Positions 13,381 to 26,005 of a stretch of DNA of 64,000 bases are shown one piece after another. The notes beneath the pieces were generated by a model, which saw only the letters and a list, made by a program, of their open reading frames with translations, searched no databases and was not told where the DNA came from. Numbering within the stretch: the stretch's first letter is position 1; each line of letters starts with the position of its first letter. Position numbers and translations under genes: made by a program. The stretch is from Physcomitrium patens (taxonomy: Eukaryota; Streptophyta; Bryopsida; Funariales; Funariaceae), in contig NC_037256.1 in the NCBI RefSeq assembly GCF_000002425.4, forward strand, positions 14,377,153-14,441,152, written 5' to 3'.

Positions 13381-14863
13381 AGCAGTCAGTCAGTCAGGGG
13401 TTATCTCCTTTTCTTTGAAGGAAGAGTGCACTCAGTCATGCTGCGATGCCTCCATCAACGACGTCTAGGCTCGTCGTTCTCTCGCTGTGGCGCAATCTGA
13501 CCCTGGCGAATCATTCAACGCTTTTGTCGCATACTTATATAGTTGCCGTGTGATCAGTTTTGCGCGCTTAACCTGTTACTTTCGTGTTTTCAGATTCTTG
13601 TTGTAGTGCTACGCATTTACTTCAATAGAGCGATGCTTGATCTTCTATATGTAAAGATTCTATGTATCAGATTCAGGACAGACTAACTTCGACTCGCTCA
13701 ATTGATGCTGGAGAAAGATACTTGGAGTTTGCTCTAGAAATACTGAAGAGATTGTTTTTGGAAATTGCCAACATGGAAACACTCGTCGCGTGTGTCTCTT
13801 TCTATTTGCTATCATAGTATTCAAAGTATTCGAACCTCAGTATCCAGTTTGAGAGTGGAAGTTGAAGCGGTCACGGCTGCTTTACTCCGAGAACATAGTT
13901 TCTAAATCGTATCGAACTTGTCAACATAACAAAAGATACAACCAAGAGTGAAGAGATGCGCCCAGCCATATGAAATACTGTTAGTGATAGCAAATCTAGT
14001 TGCCCTGAGCTCAGCTTTTATGGCATCAACGATCAAATGGGACACACCCTTGTGCGCTATTCACAGAATCTACAGGACACAGAATACATGCTCGTTAATC
14101 TCAGTAGTTGTAAGGTTTGCTTGACAGGGAAGTGCTGAGTCCTCCACGTGAACAAACTTAGACATTGTCTGCTATGTGCTGGTCCTGTGACGGATTCTGT
14201 ATACATTCACGATGTGAAGGGTAGTGCATTTGTGCTTGCCTCTCCGCTAATTCGAATACATCCCACTAAGAACGTAGACTTCTATCTACGAATTCGCAGC
14301 CGACTCATCATTGAATTCGCAAGTTTAGTTTGATTTGCACCATTTAAGACTGCGCATTTCAAGTCAGTTTGCTCGACATCTCATATCCCAACTTCCAAAG
14401 TGAGGAATCTTGCAAAAGTCCAACATAATTAACAAAACTAATCCAGAATTATCTTGTTCGCATGGCCTCCCAAAAATGTCTCCACAACAGGGTTCAAAGG
14501 ATTTTCCTAAACGGACATGAATAGAAAGAAATTCATGGAACTCCAGTATTCACACATCCGCTTCTGGAAGAGGGGCATATTCTTCAATCCAAAAAGACGC
14601 AGAGGATTGAAGAAATAGTGCCCACTACAACAGCAGGAAGTAATCTCTACAGCGCATTACTTAAATAGATATTTGATGTGGTCATGTCACTAGGTATACG
14701 CTTGACATAATTATTTCTATTAATTTGTTACAGAAAAGGAGCTCTGCATCTTCCTCTGTTTTGCTATGTTTACATGAATAAGTGCCATTTGCGGACTTCC
14801 TTAAACTCGCTATCTAGACTGCCATAACGCTCGCAATCCAGAACTTTACATAATTGGTATGAA
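13381..14863. other. Intergenic, downstream of NHD1-like gene
   Basis: Normal gene-region composition but no supported ORF. A short CAGCAGCAGTCAGTCAGTCAG stretch lies near 13377-13398. The right end should contain the 3' UTR of the antiporter gene. Confidence 0.45.
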
Positions 14864-17800
14864 CTACAGCCCTGGAAGACCTGGGGGGCTCGTAGAGACG
14901 TTGGCCAAGATCGGACCATGAAATTGTAATGCTGCTAAGTAGGCACCGATGCCTGCAACGTATCCAGCGAATGCATACCCACTCACCTGCCATATAAAAA
15001 GAATCACTATTTGATACCAAGCATGCAAGAGCAATAAAACAAAATCACGGTCAAAATCTCTACTGTGTTGTGACCTGTTTTCAAATCATCGACCTCGAAC
15101 AAGGATTTTTTATACAATACAGATAAATGAAAAAGCAAGATAAATGCAGATTCATACCTTTTTTAGATACCATAAGAAGTCAGCTTTTTCCATGCCCATG
15201 TAGGCCACACCCGCAGCAGAGCCAATGACAAGAATAGAACCACCAGTTCCAGCACAATAAGCTATGAGCTGCCAAAGCTCTGAATCTACGGGGAACTGCT
15301 CGGTGGAGTACATTCCCATTGTCGCAGCTACAATAGGTACATTATCAATAACAGCTGATACCAACCCAATTGCGCCCGCAATCAGCTCCACACTTGGGAT
15401 ATGGTCGTTCAAATACTGAGCTAGGTCCTGCAATATCCCCGCTGATTGCAAGCTGCTCCACGTCACACCAAAGCACATTAAAAGGATGTTCACTCTTCCC
15501 AGTTTCTTCTTTCAAGAGAAGACTCGCAACATTAAATTCATCGCAACTGTCGAGGGCGTTAAAAATAATAACTATGAGACAGTTTTTAACTGTTGACGCA
15601 GAGTATACTAATTCTCAACTTCTAAACCAAGCAATCATAAAAGTGGTATGGTTACAGGCATTGGGACGCATGATTTACACACCTTCCAACTGAAAGAAGG
15701 ATGCCGAGAAAGAACAGGACACCTTGCGTGTCAATCCGTGAAAGAGCCTGTGGTACTTTCAATTGCTGTCGGCCAGTTTCACCGTAGTGTATAGCATCAG
15801 TTAGGAGCCACAATGTCCCCAAGCCTAGAAGCATCCCAAGGAAGGGGGGCAGACCAGTCAGAGACTTAAAGACTGGCACAAACAAGAGGGCCCCAATTCC
15901 TACTCCAAACACAAGCTGTCCTCTCGGAGCCATCTGCTCTGATGTCAAAGCTGGTGAAGAAACCTGCGAATTACTCTCTGCATCTCTGCACAAAGATAAT
16001 ATGCATCAAGTTCTATCTTTCGCCCTTCATGGTGGCGAATTTTCGAAGTGCAACATAAGATGTGGGAACAATGCAGGCACTCACCTGCTAAAAGACATCA
16101 GAGTAAGTGGAACAATTAGCGAAATTGCTGAGGGAATAAAGAGGTCCTGCAACCCAAGGAAAGCTTCTGTAAGTCTTCAACAAACCCCATCAAGCCGTAG
16201 AGAACGAATTTGTCATCTCCAACTGTCAGGTGAGAGTTCAACACAAGTAATTTTTCTACTAGAATCATAGACACGTGCATTAATGATCTGAAATCAGTCA
16301 ACTATCAATCGCATTACCTGTATCGTCCGTGCTGAAGAAATATGGCCATGAATCCACAGCATGGTGGTAGTAACATCCCCAATAGGTGTCCATGCACCAC
16401 CTGAATTGGCTGCAATCACCACCACTGCTCCTAGAAATCTATTGAGCCCGTCCCCATTCATGGATCAGAAATCTCTCAAAGATGGCAAGTTTATACGTGA
16501 CCACATATCAATTATCAAACCCAGATAATCAACAAAAGCAATTTTGCCCATAGGATCAGTGACATGTGACTACCATAAAGTATCAAGGCGTAACCCTTCA
16601 GACAGTCGGATGAAATTCATACCTGCGTTGCTCAGGATCATTGACCAACTTGCGCAGCAGTGATACCATCACGATGGTAGATGTCAGATTATCCAACACC
16701 GAACTGAGGAGGAAGGTAATCACACCAACCTATTCATAACCAGGCCCATTGTGAATCTAAAAAAAGTTTGAGCTAGGACACAATAGTATCATTTACATGT
16801 TGGTGTCAATAGGGCCATTCCTATGACTTGAAAGCCACATGTCTCAGGTCACCTCCAGGAAAAGAACTGTTGTTCTCTGGGTTGATAGCACACATAAGAC
16901 TTCAGGATATACCCTAAATCCAAGGTTAAGGAACTGCTGCAGCTTTCAATGTTCCAGGAGATTCATCTGCAGCTAGATTTCGCAGCCACGTAGTTAACCA
17001 AAACTTGACCTTTGTAAATAAACAGGTGGATTTATGTATACGTCATGAAAGTTCAAAACTCGGGAGTCAAAGGGCAGTCCTCCCTACCACCCAAAGAAGC
17101 AGGCGTGGCTTTCGCGTTGTGATGGAATCAGTGACAATCTTAAATCCTTGATGTGCGTCGATAATTTCCACAATGGTCATGGCACCCAGTAAGAAGAACA
17201 CGATTTCGCTAACCTCAGAACAGGAATGTGTCAACTGTTCTGATGCTACCTCCGTAGAAGGGGCCTGTCATCAAGATCACCATCGTCAGATTCAAAAGAT
17301 GTGAGGGACTTCAAAAGAACTACAAGTATTTTACAAAAGGAAACATATGAAAGTTTAAGAAATGATTATTTAAAAAAAAATCCTGCACGTTGCCCCATTC
17401 CATGAGCAGACCACGTTAGTTTTCGTGGTCAAATATTGAAATACTGGATTAAATAAAATATATCAACGATTGAAATAACTCATAGTAATCATTTCCTAGA
17501 CTTTGGTACATCGAGATCGCCCCTAATAGTCGGGATGATACAAAGGCCTGTTCAGCAAACGTGAGCTCTCCATCACGGAGTCTTGCCTTCGATATTCATA
17601 TGGACAAATAAAACAGCAGGTTGAATCCTAAGAGTTAGGGATCGAGGACGAACAACATTTTACACAAAAACAGCCGGGCAAACCCATGCACTTCAGATAC
17701 CATTACTTAGGTTGCACTGACAAATCCTTATTCGAAATGTTTCTAGTTACCTTAACCTTAAACCCCAAAACTACGCGAGTAAATGCCAGACAATTCCTTG

Positions 17801-18841
17801 AAGGGGAAGAGATACAGAAGTTGAGGGGATACCCCAATGCTTCGAATCACCCATAGGGCCACTGCCATTAGGAGCCCTACTCCACTCTTGTTGAACGCTA
17901 GAGACTCTTCGAATATGATTCCGAGATATCCAAGTCCAAACACCGCTGACATAGCGAGGTTCTGAGCATCCAGAAATAGCACAGTCAGGTACACTCATTT
18001 AAGTAATCCGATGCAAAAGAGCAAAACTCGAAACTAACGTGTCTTCTAACAGTGCAGTCAAGCCCTTGTTCACGAGAAAAATACGAACTCTTACCTGATT
18101 TTCAGCCACCCAAGAATGATTGATAATTGCAGCACCAGCAAGCATAGACCCAGCAATTACAACCGCCTTGGTAAAATCCGAATTCGGCTTGTAGCTGGCT
18201 TCAAACTCCACAGAGCTCATCTCATCGACCGAGCACAATGGATCACATGCTCCAGCAGGCGTATCCTCATAATCGTCTGCCAAATAATACACCTCCTGCA
18301 GTTCCTCGGACACCGAGTAGCTCTGCCCTCCCAATCCATCCCCCAAGATCAGCCGCTTGCAATTGTAGTACAGCTCAAAATTCTCAGAAATTCTCCACTC
18401 AACTGCATCCGCTGTCTTGCTCTCGCACAAGCGCTCGAACTCCCATCCTCAAATCAAACAAAACCCACTGCCAATGCAATTCGCATCACCCCGCCACAAG
18501 AAAACCACAAACTCACAACGAATCTCACTGGCCGATCTACCCCACCAACCTCCCACTACAAACCCAATTACGCTCTCAACTACACCAGACTGCCAGAATC
18601 CCGTCTAAGAAAAGCACAGAAACTAGAATACCTTGGGAGCAGGCTCGGATCCATCGTCCACACTAGAAGCTCGAGTGGCAACCAGCAGGCAAGGAGACGG
18701 GCGAGGAGACAGCCCAGTTGCCAAGCGAGGCAGGCGGCAGCGCAAGCCCTGCAGCGATCCAGGTTGAGAATTAGATCCTAGATGCTGCCACAAAAACAAG
18801 GGACGTGGAGCAGCAGCCATTGCAGCCATCGTGGTCGCCAT
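14864..18841 (-). CDS. NHD1: NhaD-type plastid Na+/H+ antiporter (NHD1-like)
   Basis: Exchanges Na+ for H+; the Arabidopsis relative acts at the chloroplast envelope. Ten exons fit in phase: 18841-18632, 18439-18095, 17961-17833, 17264-17088, 16729-16623, 16438-16318, 16146-16085, 15985-15683, 15455-15158, 14986-14864, for 624 residues. Only the 18439 acceptor is uncertain. Exon 1 (from ATG 18841) is rich in A, S, P, R and poor in acids, as in a plastid transit peptide. Core blocks follow in order: DPLCSVDEMSSVEFEASYKP, FEESLAFNKSGVGLLMAVAL, FFLLGAMTIVEIIDAHQGFK, LDNLTSTIVMVSLLRKLV, VVVIAANSGGAWTPIGDVTT, QMAPRGQLVFGVGIGAL, LTDAIHYGE, VSAVIDNVPIVAATMGMY and YCAGTGGSILVIGSAAGVAY. The last two are NhaD hallmarks with the conserved acidic residue of the ion path. 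Slightly longer than the Arabidopsis protein (about 576 residues), mostly at the N-terminus. No lesion seen. Confidence 0.94.
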
Positions 18842-21062
18842 GACCACGAGAGCTACAAGCAGCAGCGGCAGCAGCAGCAACAATGAAGTGATTACAACGT
18901 AAGATGTAGTGGACCGGACGCGAGAATCGTAATACGAAGTGAGTTGTTGAGCTTGTGGATCTGCATAGAAATTCACACCGAGATGGATCAACAACAAAGG
19001 GGATGAATCGGGAAACAGGGGAGGGGGAATTGAGCGGTTCGGCGGTGCGAAGGGTTCGACACCGCGGGAGCTCCAGCGGCAACGCAGCAGCTGACGGCGC
19101 AAAGCTCACGACGAAGACGCTCTCACCATAGCTCAGTCCTCCCTTTCGCCTTTGCCCCTTTCTATCTAATCTAGTAAACAATCATTTCCCATGCAAAGCC
19201 CTCTTCACAACAACACCCCTTTCCAAATATTTCAAATATCTCTCTCCCTTCTCTCCCTTCTCTCCCTTATCATGTTTCGAAAAAATCTATATTATATTAA
19301 CGTGGGGTAATGACTTTAAGCTTTCTGGGATTAGAGGTTTCACTTAGATTGAATTGGTTTGAGTGGTTTAGATGGATATGAAGTGTTTTATTGTGAAGTG
19401 ACTTGTTGAGCTTTTTGGTGTCACACTTGGTGCTCTTCTTTTCGGGTGGACTTTTAAGAATGTGGTGACAGATGTGATATTTCGTTTTCATTAGTGAAGG
19501 TTTTGTTTCGGAAATAGAGGGTAACGGTGAAAGAAATAAAGAAATAAAAGAAATAAAAATAAATAAATAAAACTTGTGTGTTGAGTATTTAATAATAGTT
19601 ATTTTACATGTCTATGTATTCAAAGAATTTGGTGATTGCGTGAATATATTATGCAACATAAACCATCAAATTTATGTCTACATTAACTAGAAATAAAAAC
19701 ATATTTTAGAGAATTTGATAAAAATTAATGAATCAAATTAAATTACACATTGTTTACATTGTTGCAATTTATTTTGTTACAGTTGCTCAATATTTGGGTC
19801 CATTGAAAAGTTTTTTAAAGATAGGTTAATTCTCTTAAACTCATTATCAACAACAACAAGCAAACAAAAAATATAACATAATATAATAGACATTTGACAC
19901 GTAGAGGATACACCGTTATGTTGGTATCTCCACACAAAAATAGCCTTTTAAATATTAAATTTTTCGTTTTTTACAAAATAAATGAATAAATGAATAAAAT
20001 CTTTTGAACTACTATGAACCACTAAGACAAAATCTAAAATTTCAACATTAAGTATTATCATAAAACATTGCAATAAAATCTATGCATCATCATGGTCTCA
20101 CCTGAAGAACAAAGTACAGTCCTGCAATTTCAATTATCGGAATATTTATTTTAAATTGTAATTGAGATATGATTTTTCCGTTTATAAATTCAATAATGCA
20201 ACGTGTACATTGATTTAATGCACAGAGTCGTAAGCCTGATTACAATTTTCTTCCTTCTGCACACCGTATGTTTTTCTTGGTCAGGTACATTGTATTGCTT
20301 TGTTCCTTTATGTTAAGGATGGTTAGGTTCGTAGGACAATACAAATCCTGATTGCAAATTCTTTTTCCTGATAAATAACCAAGTATATCATCAGTGAGTG
20401 TTGAAATGTCGTGGTATGTGCCCGAATAAATTTAGTAGGAACAAACTTTCTATATGCAAACTGCACATCTAAGAAAATTATATGAAATTCTGCTGATGTC
20501 GAAATTGTCACTGATACTTGTCACGCTTTTTGCGTTGGTGGGAACAGTTTCAGTTGAACTTGGTGAACGTACTGAGGTAACGAATGGCTTTTTTCTATGT
20601 GTTTATTTGTCCTGGAAGGTTTAAGATGCATCTCATGCTATACTTGGATTTAAGCGGCAGTCATTCCTCGACATAAGCTAAGAAATGTTTGTGACGTGGT
20701 ATTCTGCACAGTTTTACACTTGCAATGAGAGATGCTCTTCACATGCAAGAATTCTAAATTCAGCGTTTAACAATTATTTGGAAGATAACTGGCTGGACTT
20801 TATTGTCAAAATTACTTTGTACATTGTTCACAGTTCATTGCGTATGCTGACTAAAAACTCTATTGGAGTACTCTGCAGAACAGGCATGAAATATCACGTG
20901 ACGTTCAAACATACACGACGGTGCTTAAGACAGCAGCCTCGAGGGAATTCTCCAATCAAAAAGGGCAATTATACAAAGCTTGGAGTCATCAGACTTGTCT
21001 GTTCGCCGATCGCCGTTTTACCTGATCATCTTAACCAAATCTCATTCAGTGCACCTCTTCAT
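18842..21062. other. Intergenic: NHD1 promoter side and HSP70 3' side
   Basis: 18842-19180 keeps the gene-like composition and open frames of a 5' UTR, including CAG-type runs near 18864-18885. From 19200 to 20670 the DNA is AT-rich without a gene; 20680-21062 should hold the HSP70 3' UTR. The ORF at 20685-21287 (plus) is antisense to the HSP70 end and has no support. Confidence 0.5.
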
Positions 21063-23012
21063 TTAGTCCACCTCTTCAATCGTTGGGCCAGCTCCACCAG
21101 TGCCAGGGTTTGCACCACCTCCATAGTTGCCTGCGGGGCTAGGACCAGCAGCACCTCCTTGGTACATGCGCGAGATGATGGGGTTGCAAATGTTCTCCAG
21201 TTCTTTCTGCTTATCCTCGAACTCATCAACTTCAGCAAGTTGATTAGCATCCAACCATGTGATAGTGTCGTTTACAGCTTTCTCTAGCGCCTGCTTATCG
21301 TCGCTGCTGAGCTGACTTGAAATTTTATCATCCCTTATGGTGTTCCTCATGTTGTATGCATAGTTTTCGAGACTGTTCTTGGCATCCACTTTCTTCTTGA
21401 CCTCTTCATCCTCGTTCTTGTACTTCTCTGCATCTCGCACCATCTTCTCGATGTCTTCCTTGCTCAGCCTACCCTTGTCATTCGTAATGGTGATCTTGTT
21501 CTTAACTCCAGCCGTCTTGTCCTCGGCGGACACGTTCAGTATACCATTAGCATCGATGTCAAAGCAGACGTTAATCTGCGGCACACCTCGAGGAGCAGGT
21601 GGAATTCCAGTGAGCTCAAACTTCCCCAATAAATTATTATCTCTTGTTCTTGCTCTCTCGCCTTCGAATACCTGGATAAGAACCCCTGGCTGATTGTCGG
21701 AATACGTCGAGAAGATTTGCTCCTTCTTCGTGGGAATGGTCGTATTCCTTGGAATAAGTGTGGTCATAACACCGCCAGCGGTTTCGAGTCCTAAACTAAG
21801 AGGAGTAACATCCAACAGCAATAGGTCTTGAACCTTTTGACTACCCTCGCCGCTAAGGATTGCAGCTTGAACTGCTGCTCCATAAGCAACGGCCTCATCG
21901 GGATTAATGCTCTTGCAAAGTTCCTTCCCGTTAAAGAAATCCTGTAGGAGACTCTGCACCTTCGGAATTCGGGTGGAGCCGCCAACAAGAACAACCTCCT
22001 GAACTTGACCTTTGTCCATCTTGGCGTCCCGTAGACATTTCTCAACAGGCTCCATACATTTGCGGAAAAGATCCATGTTCAATTCCTCGAATCTTGCTCT
22101 CGTAATAGTGGAGTAGAAATCAACACCTTCGTACAATGAATCAATTTCAATGGTGGTCTGTGCAGTCGCTGACAACGTCCTCTTCGCTCTTTCGGCGGCA
22201 GTACGTAGGCGACGAAGAGCTCTGGCATTACCAGTAATATCCTTCTTGTACTTTCTCTTGAACTCCTGAACAAAGTGGTTCACAATCCGATTGTCAAAAT
22301 CTTCACCACCAAGATGTGTATCTCCTGCTGTGGCCTTCACCTCGAAGATGCCTTCCTCAATAGTCAACAACGATACATCGAAAGTTCCACCTCCAAGGTC
22401 GAAAATCAGGATGTTCTTCTCTCCCGTCGATGAACTCTTCTTATCCAAGCCATAAGCAATTGCAGCAGCCGTAGGCTCGTTGATGATGCGCTGAACGTTT
22501 AAACCAGCAATAGCACCTGCATCCTTCGTTGCTTGCCTCTGAGAATCATTAAAATAGGCTGGCACTGTGATGACAGCATTCTTCACAGTCTTTCCAAGGA
22601 ACACTTCTGCAACCTCTTTCATCTTGATCAACACCATGGATGAGATTTCTTCAGCAGCAAATTGCTTCGTCTCTCCCTTGTAAGTCACAACTATGAAAGG
22701 CTTATTCCCTGGCCCGGCAATCACTTTAAACGGCCACAACTTCATATCACTCTGTACAGACACATCATCGAATCGCCTCCCAATCAACCGCTTCGCATCG
22801 AACACGGTATTCGTCGGGTTCATAGCGACTTGATTCTTAGCTGCGTCTCCAATCAACCGCTCCGTGTCAGTAAACGCAACATATGACGGTGTGGTGCGGT
22901 TTCCTTGATCATTAGCAATGATCTCCACCCGATCATGTTGCCACACTCCAACACAACTGTACGTCGTTCCCAAATCAATCCCGATCGAGATCCCTTCGCT
23001 TTTCCCCGCCAT
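21063..23012 (-). CDS. HSP70: Cytosolic HSP70 chaperone
   Basis: ATP-driven chaperone of the cytosol and nucleus that binds unfolded segments with J-protein and nucleotide-exchange partners. One uninterrupted frame of 649 residues starts at ATG 23012 (MAGKSEG); an upstream in-frame ATT is not a start. All three family signatures are present: IDLGTTYS (residues 12-19), [11 protein letters not shown] (about 203) and [12 protein letters not shown] (about 340). The interdomain linker [13 protein letters not shown] is at about 396, and the end [10 protein letters not shown] carries the EEVD tail that marks cytosolic forms and binds TPR co-chaperones. Full length for the family. The lack of introns in the coding region, plus heat-shock elements and TATA upstream, suggests a heat-inducible member. 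Other choices (BiP, plastid or mitochondrial forms) are excluded by the EEVD end and the absence of a targeting peptide. Confidence 0.98.
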   Translation of the reverse strand: MAGKSEGISIGIDLGTTYSCVGVWQHDRVEIIANDQGNRTTPSYVAFTDTERLIGDAAKNQVAMNPTNTVFDAKRLIGRRFDDVSVQSDMKLWPFKVIAGPGNKPFIVVTYKGETKQFAAEEISSMVLIKMKEVAEVFLGKTVKNAVITVPAYFNDSQRQATKDAGAIAGLNVQRIINEPTAAAIAYGLDKKSSSTGEKNILIFDLGGGTFDVSLLTIEEGIFEVKATAGDTHLGGEDFDNRIVNHFVQEFKRKYKKDITGNARALRRLRTAAERAKRTLSATAQTTIEIDSLYEGVDFYSTITRARFEELNMDLFRKCMEPVEKCLRDAKMDKGQVQEVVLVGGSTRIPKVQSLLQDFFNGKELCKSINPDEAVAYGAAVQAAILSGEGSQKVQDLLLLDVTPLSLGLETAGGVMTTLIPRNTTIPTKKEQIFSTYSDNQPGVLIQVFEGERARTRDNNLLGKFELTGIPPAPRGVPQINVCFDIDANGILNVSAEDKTAGVKNKITITNDKGRLSKEDIEKMVRDAEKYKNEDEEVKKKVDAKNSLENYAYNMRNTIRDDKISSQLSSDDKQALEKAVNDTITWLDANQLAEVDEFEDKQKELENICNPIISRMYQGGAAGPSPAGNYGGGANPGTGGAGPTIEEVD

Positions 23013-23280
23013 GTTTACACGAATCACTCAAACACCTCAAGAAACGAAAATGGAAAAACAAAGAGACAAAAAGTCTCTCCCTCAGACAAACTTTAATATG
23101 GATCCTAAATCCTCAATTCAATGTCCTATCGCTAGATCACCAGCCCACGAGTACAATTTACAATCGGATACAAGCACAAAGTAACTTCCGCGATCTAGAA
23201 CTCGCTTAAGAGTACGAGAGATCTCGCTATCACACTCCGCTAACAATTGTTGTTCATGGAAATCCAGGGGAGGAGGACCA

Positions 23281-23397
23281 ATATATACAAGCAAGTCGAG
23301 AGCGCGATAGAATTCACTGAAAGGAAGGCGGTGTTTCGAGAAGCACAGCCAGTTGGCGCTTCCAAAGATTTCCGCGAGTTTCTAGATTTCTCCGGAA
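23281..23397 (-). promoter_or_regulatory. HSP70 promoter: TATA box and heat-shock elements
   Basis: Read on the minus strand. A TATA-like element lies at 23281-23288 (plus-strand ATATATAC), about 270 bases before the start codon. Upstream of it, 23335-23342 is TTCGAGAA, an exact TTCnnGAA heat-shock-factor pair. At 23380-23397 TTC, GAT, CTC and GAA occur at the regular five-base step of a four-unit heat-shock element with two of twelve core bases changed. A further GAATTC/TGAAAGGAA cluster lies at 23310-23326. Distances fit a heat-inducible plant promoter. Confidence 0.7.
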
Positions 23398-24017
23398 ACA
23401 CCTAGACTCATCCACGAACTTCATGGGGAATATTTCGCAGTTGGTGGATGTTGAAGTCAATTTGACAATCAGTGTTTAACTTCATGCATGCAGTCATCCA
23501 TCCACACGGGTCTCGAACGAATTTGGTACACTTCATTCATCCATCGTCACTTTTTGGTTGGTTTTGTCAACTCGTGTCAGAATAGCAATGGGACTTGTTT
23601 ATGAAAGTGTCCACGGAACGTTGCACACCATGCACCGGTGGAATGCGCTGCCGTCTAGACTCTTCTCGCAGGTTTGGGCTCTACCGTGGGATCTCATTAG
23701 AGTTCGAGATTGTTCGTAAAGACTGTAATTTTTGTGAGCTGTTGGAAGCATCTAGAAGTGCCACTCAATTTTGAGGTGAGTTGTCAACCCATCACCGTCC
23801 ATATTCGTTCGGGTTGTACTGATTAATATGCACGTTGATTTCCAGTGGAAATATCTATGTTCTTCGTCAGTTTAGAATATCTTTGAGGTTGGTATGCATT
23901 GTATTGAGATGGTGTATTTCCTACCACAATGCGCTGAGATCTGACGGATGAGGCACGATAGTTGTATATATGTCGACTGTTGATGTGAATTTCGGTAACA
24001 AAACCCTCGAGTGTGAG

Positions 24018-24066
24018 CACCATAAAGAGTGCTCAGTTCACGATGAACTGTGCACTCTTCATGGTG
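24018..24066. repeat. 23-bp near-perfect hairpin
   Basis: Left arm 24018-24040 and right arm 24044-24066 pair over 23 bp with two mismatches, around a three-base CGA loop. Could be the centre of a decayed inverted-repeat element or a structured RNA; the tiny loop is unlike a standard plant microRNA precursor. Confidence 0.75.
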
Positions 24067-25068
24067 AAATGTGTGCTTTGGATGTCGGAACTTAACTCGT
24101 TGGACCTGTCCTTCCCACATATGTAAGAGCTCCAGTCTGAGAAGTCTTAATTTTAATTACCTTAATTTTAATTGTCGCCACTGTGTTGAAATAACGGAAT
24201 TTGATTCAGATTGCTACCAGCAAAGATTTATCTAGACTCGTGTGGATTCTTCCTAGAGGTTTCGGGTTTAGGATACGAGCATATTTTCTAAAAAGTATCA
24301 TGGTTATGGCATATCGAAGTACTCTGGCGTCGTATTTGTATTTCGGCATTACAGGCCTCCTTTCGAGAGGGTAATGATATTGAAACTTGCTGTATGAAGT
24401 TTTGAATGGTCTGGATTTAAGTTGGCTTCCGCTGAATAAAAATTGTGCTTTGAATAGTTTGAAACTAATACGCCGATGCTCATTTCGCTGTGCACCTTGT
24501 TTTACTGATTCTGATTACTGTGATACTATTATGGCATTCAGGGTGTTCAATTGGGTTCGTTATTGCGGCAGCCACACCAGCAAAAACAGATACAATCCCC
24601 TAGCCATGGCCACCTCAGTCTCATGCGCAGATGCAACAGATTTGGGACGGGAAACTGTCCATGGTTGACTAGAGGTATGACTTTCGAAAGGCAGGTACCT
24701 TAGGACCTCTTTCGGAACCAAAACAGATTGTGCAGTGGCGTTCCGGAACCAAAACAGATTGGACATAATTATCATCATTAAATAATTCCTATTTAAGTGA
24801 CGTCCTCGATGCAGGTACTTGCATAACGATGTCGTTCCAGGTTGGTACTCTCTAAGTTACCTACTAAGGTGAGAGAAATGTTTGAGTTTCAAACGAATAT
24901 TTCAAGGGTCTAGTAATACGTTACATTTGATATATTGGTATGTACTAGTATTGATGCAGTGGAGTAAGATGAATAAACTGATAGAATGTACATGGTTGAA
25001 TCAACACAACAAGCGTCTTGGGTTCAAATTCGAATAGTGAATCTGCCCCAAACCATATACGTATTAAA

Positions 25069-25214
25069 TTAAGGGAATTGTTAAATTGACCCACCCAAAC
25101 ATTTTTTAATTGGTTTTCAACCAATGCAGATCCAACAGTGCATCTGTTTTAGATAATGGTTAGAGTGGGTGGGTCGATTTAGTAAATGCCTGGGTCAATT
25201 TAACAATTCCCTAA
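25069..25214. mobile_element. MITE-like element with 6-bp target duplication
   Basis: The 146-bp element begins TTAAGGGAATTGTTAAATTG and its right end is the reverse complement TTAGGGAATTGTTAAATTG, so the terminal inverted repeats match for about 24 bp with a one-base indel (both continue ACCCA). It is flanked on both sides by ATTAAA (25063-25068 and 25215-25220), a likely target-site duplication. It has no coding capacity, as usual for a MITE; the superfamily is not certain. Confidence 0.75.
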
Positions 25215-26005
25215 ATTAAAGATTGAATTTCCACTTTCGAATACAGTAATCAAACGATTAAAACACTTTGTTACTTCGAGGAACATACATACGACATATG
25301 TGTATCACTACGTATCAATGAGATGACTGTACTTAAGATGTAAACCGTAGCTAAGCAAGTCTGCAAAACAATTGCAACATTGACATAAACATCCTTTAAT
25401 AAGGAATTTGATACAGCAAGGGTGATTCTACAAATTCTCAGCATCGTCACTTCTATCCACTTCAAAAAAAACAAGCAGCTTGTCTAGGAGATTAAGAGAG
25501 TGGATACTAATGGAGGCACTGGTAGTACCACAATACCAGCTGTTGGAATATCTTAGGGCCAGAATACCCAAGAAAGTGTTAATTGAGGTCTACTGTGAAA
25601 AAGATTAGAGGGTGTTCTGCATAGCCTTGAGCAACATGCTCAAGACATTGAATCGACCCTGGGTTCGTCCAGAATCTTTTACGATAAAGATGAAAACTAA
25701 AAATCCGGAATGTGAGACAGCCATCCACGTAGTGAGGTATTCGAAGAAATATGGACGCGATTGTACCACTTAAAATTCTTCAAGATAGGAGGTGCGAATT
25801 TATATCCCTCAAGAAAATCTGAAGGGGATGTTACTTCGACAAGGTCAAGGAATTGAATTCTCAAAACCATACAAGAACTTTAAAAAGGGAAAGTAAATTC
25901 ATTCGAAAGAAAGACCCAAATCCTAATGCAGAAAATTGATTAGACTCAAACCTTGTATTCAAAAAGTAAAGGTACAGGTCTGATCGTCCACTGTACGAGA
26001 CAAAT

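Larger units (their letters stand above)
23398..26005. other. Intergenic between HSP70 and eL21
   Basis: No supported gene. Holds a hairpin (24018-24066) and a MITE (25069-25214), listed separately. An 18-base direct repeat, CGGAACCAAAACAGATTG, occurs twice near 24712 and 24743. Short ORFs at 23823-24120, 24387-24668 and 25271-25474 have no recognisable features. The right end should contain the eL21 3' UTR. Confidence 0.5.

Noticed and set aside
18116-18781. 221-codon plus-strand ORF over the antiporter 5' exons
   Set aside because: Antisense shadow: the minus strand encodes the transit peptide and the first conserved NhaD block; the plus product is basic, low complexity and without domains.
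20685-21287. 200-codon plus-strand ORF at the HSP70 3' end
   Set aside because: Half overlaps the HSP70 C-terminus in antisense; the remainder is AT-rich spacer.
21379-22886. Several ORFs of 60-104 codons inside HSP70
   Set aside because: Other-frame shadows of a strongly codon-biased gene.
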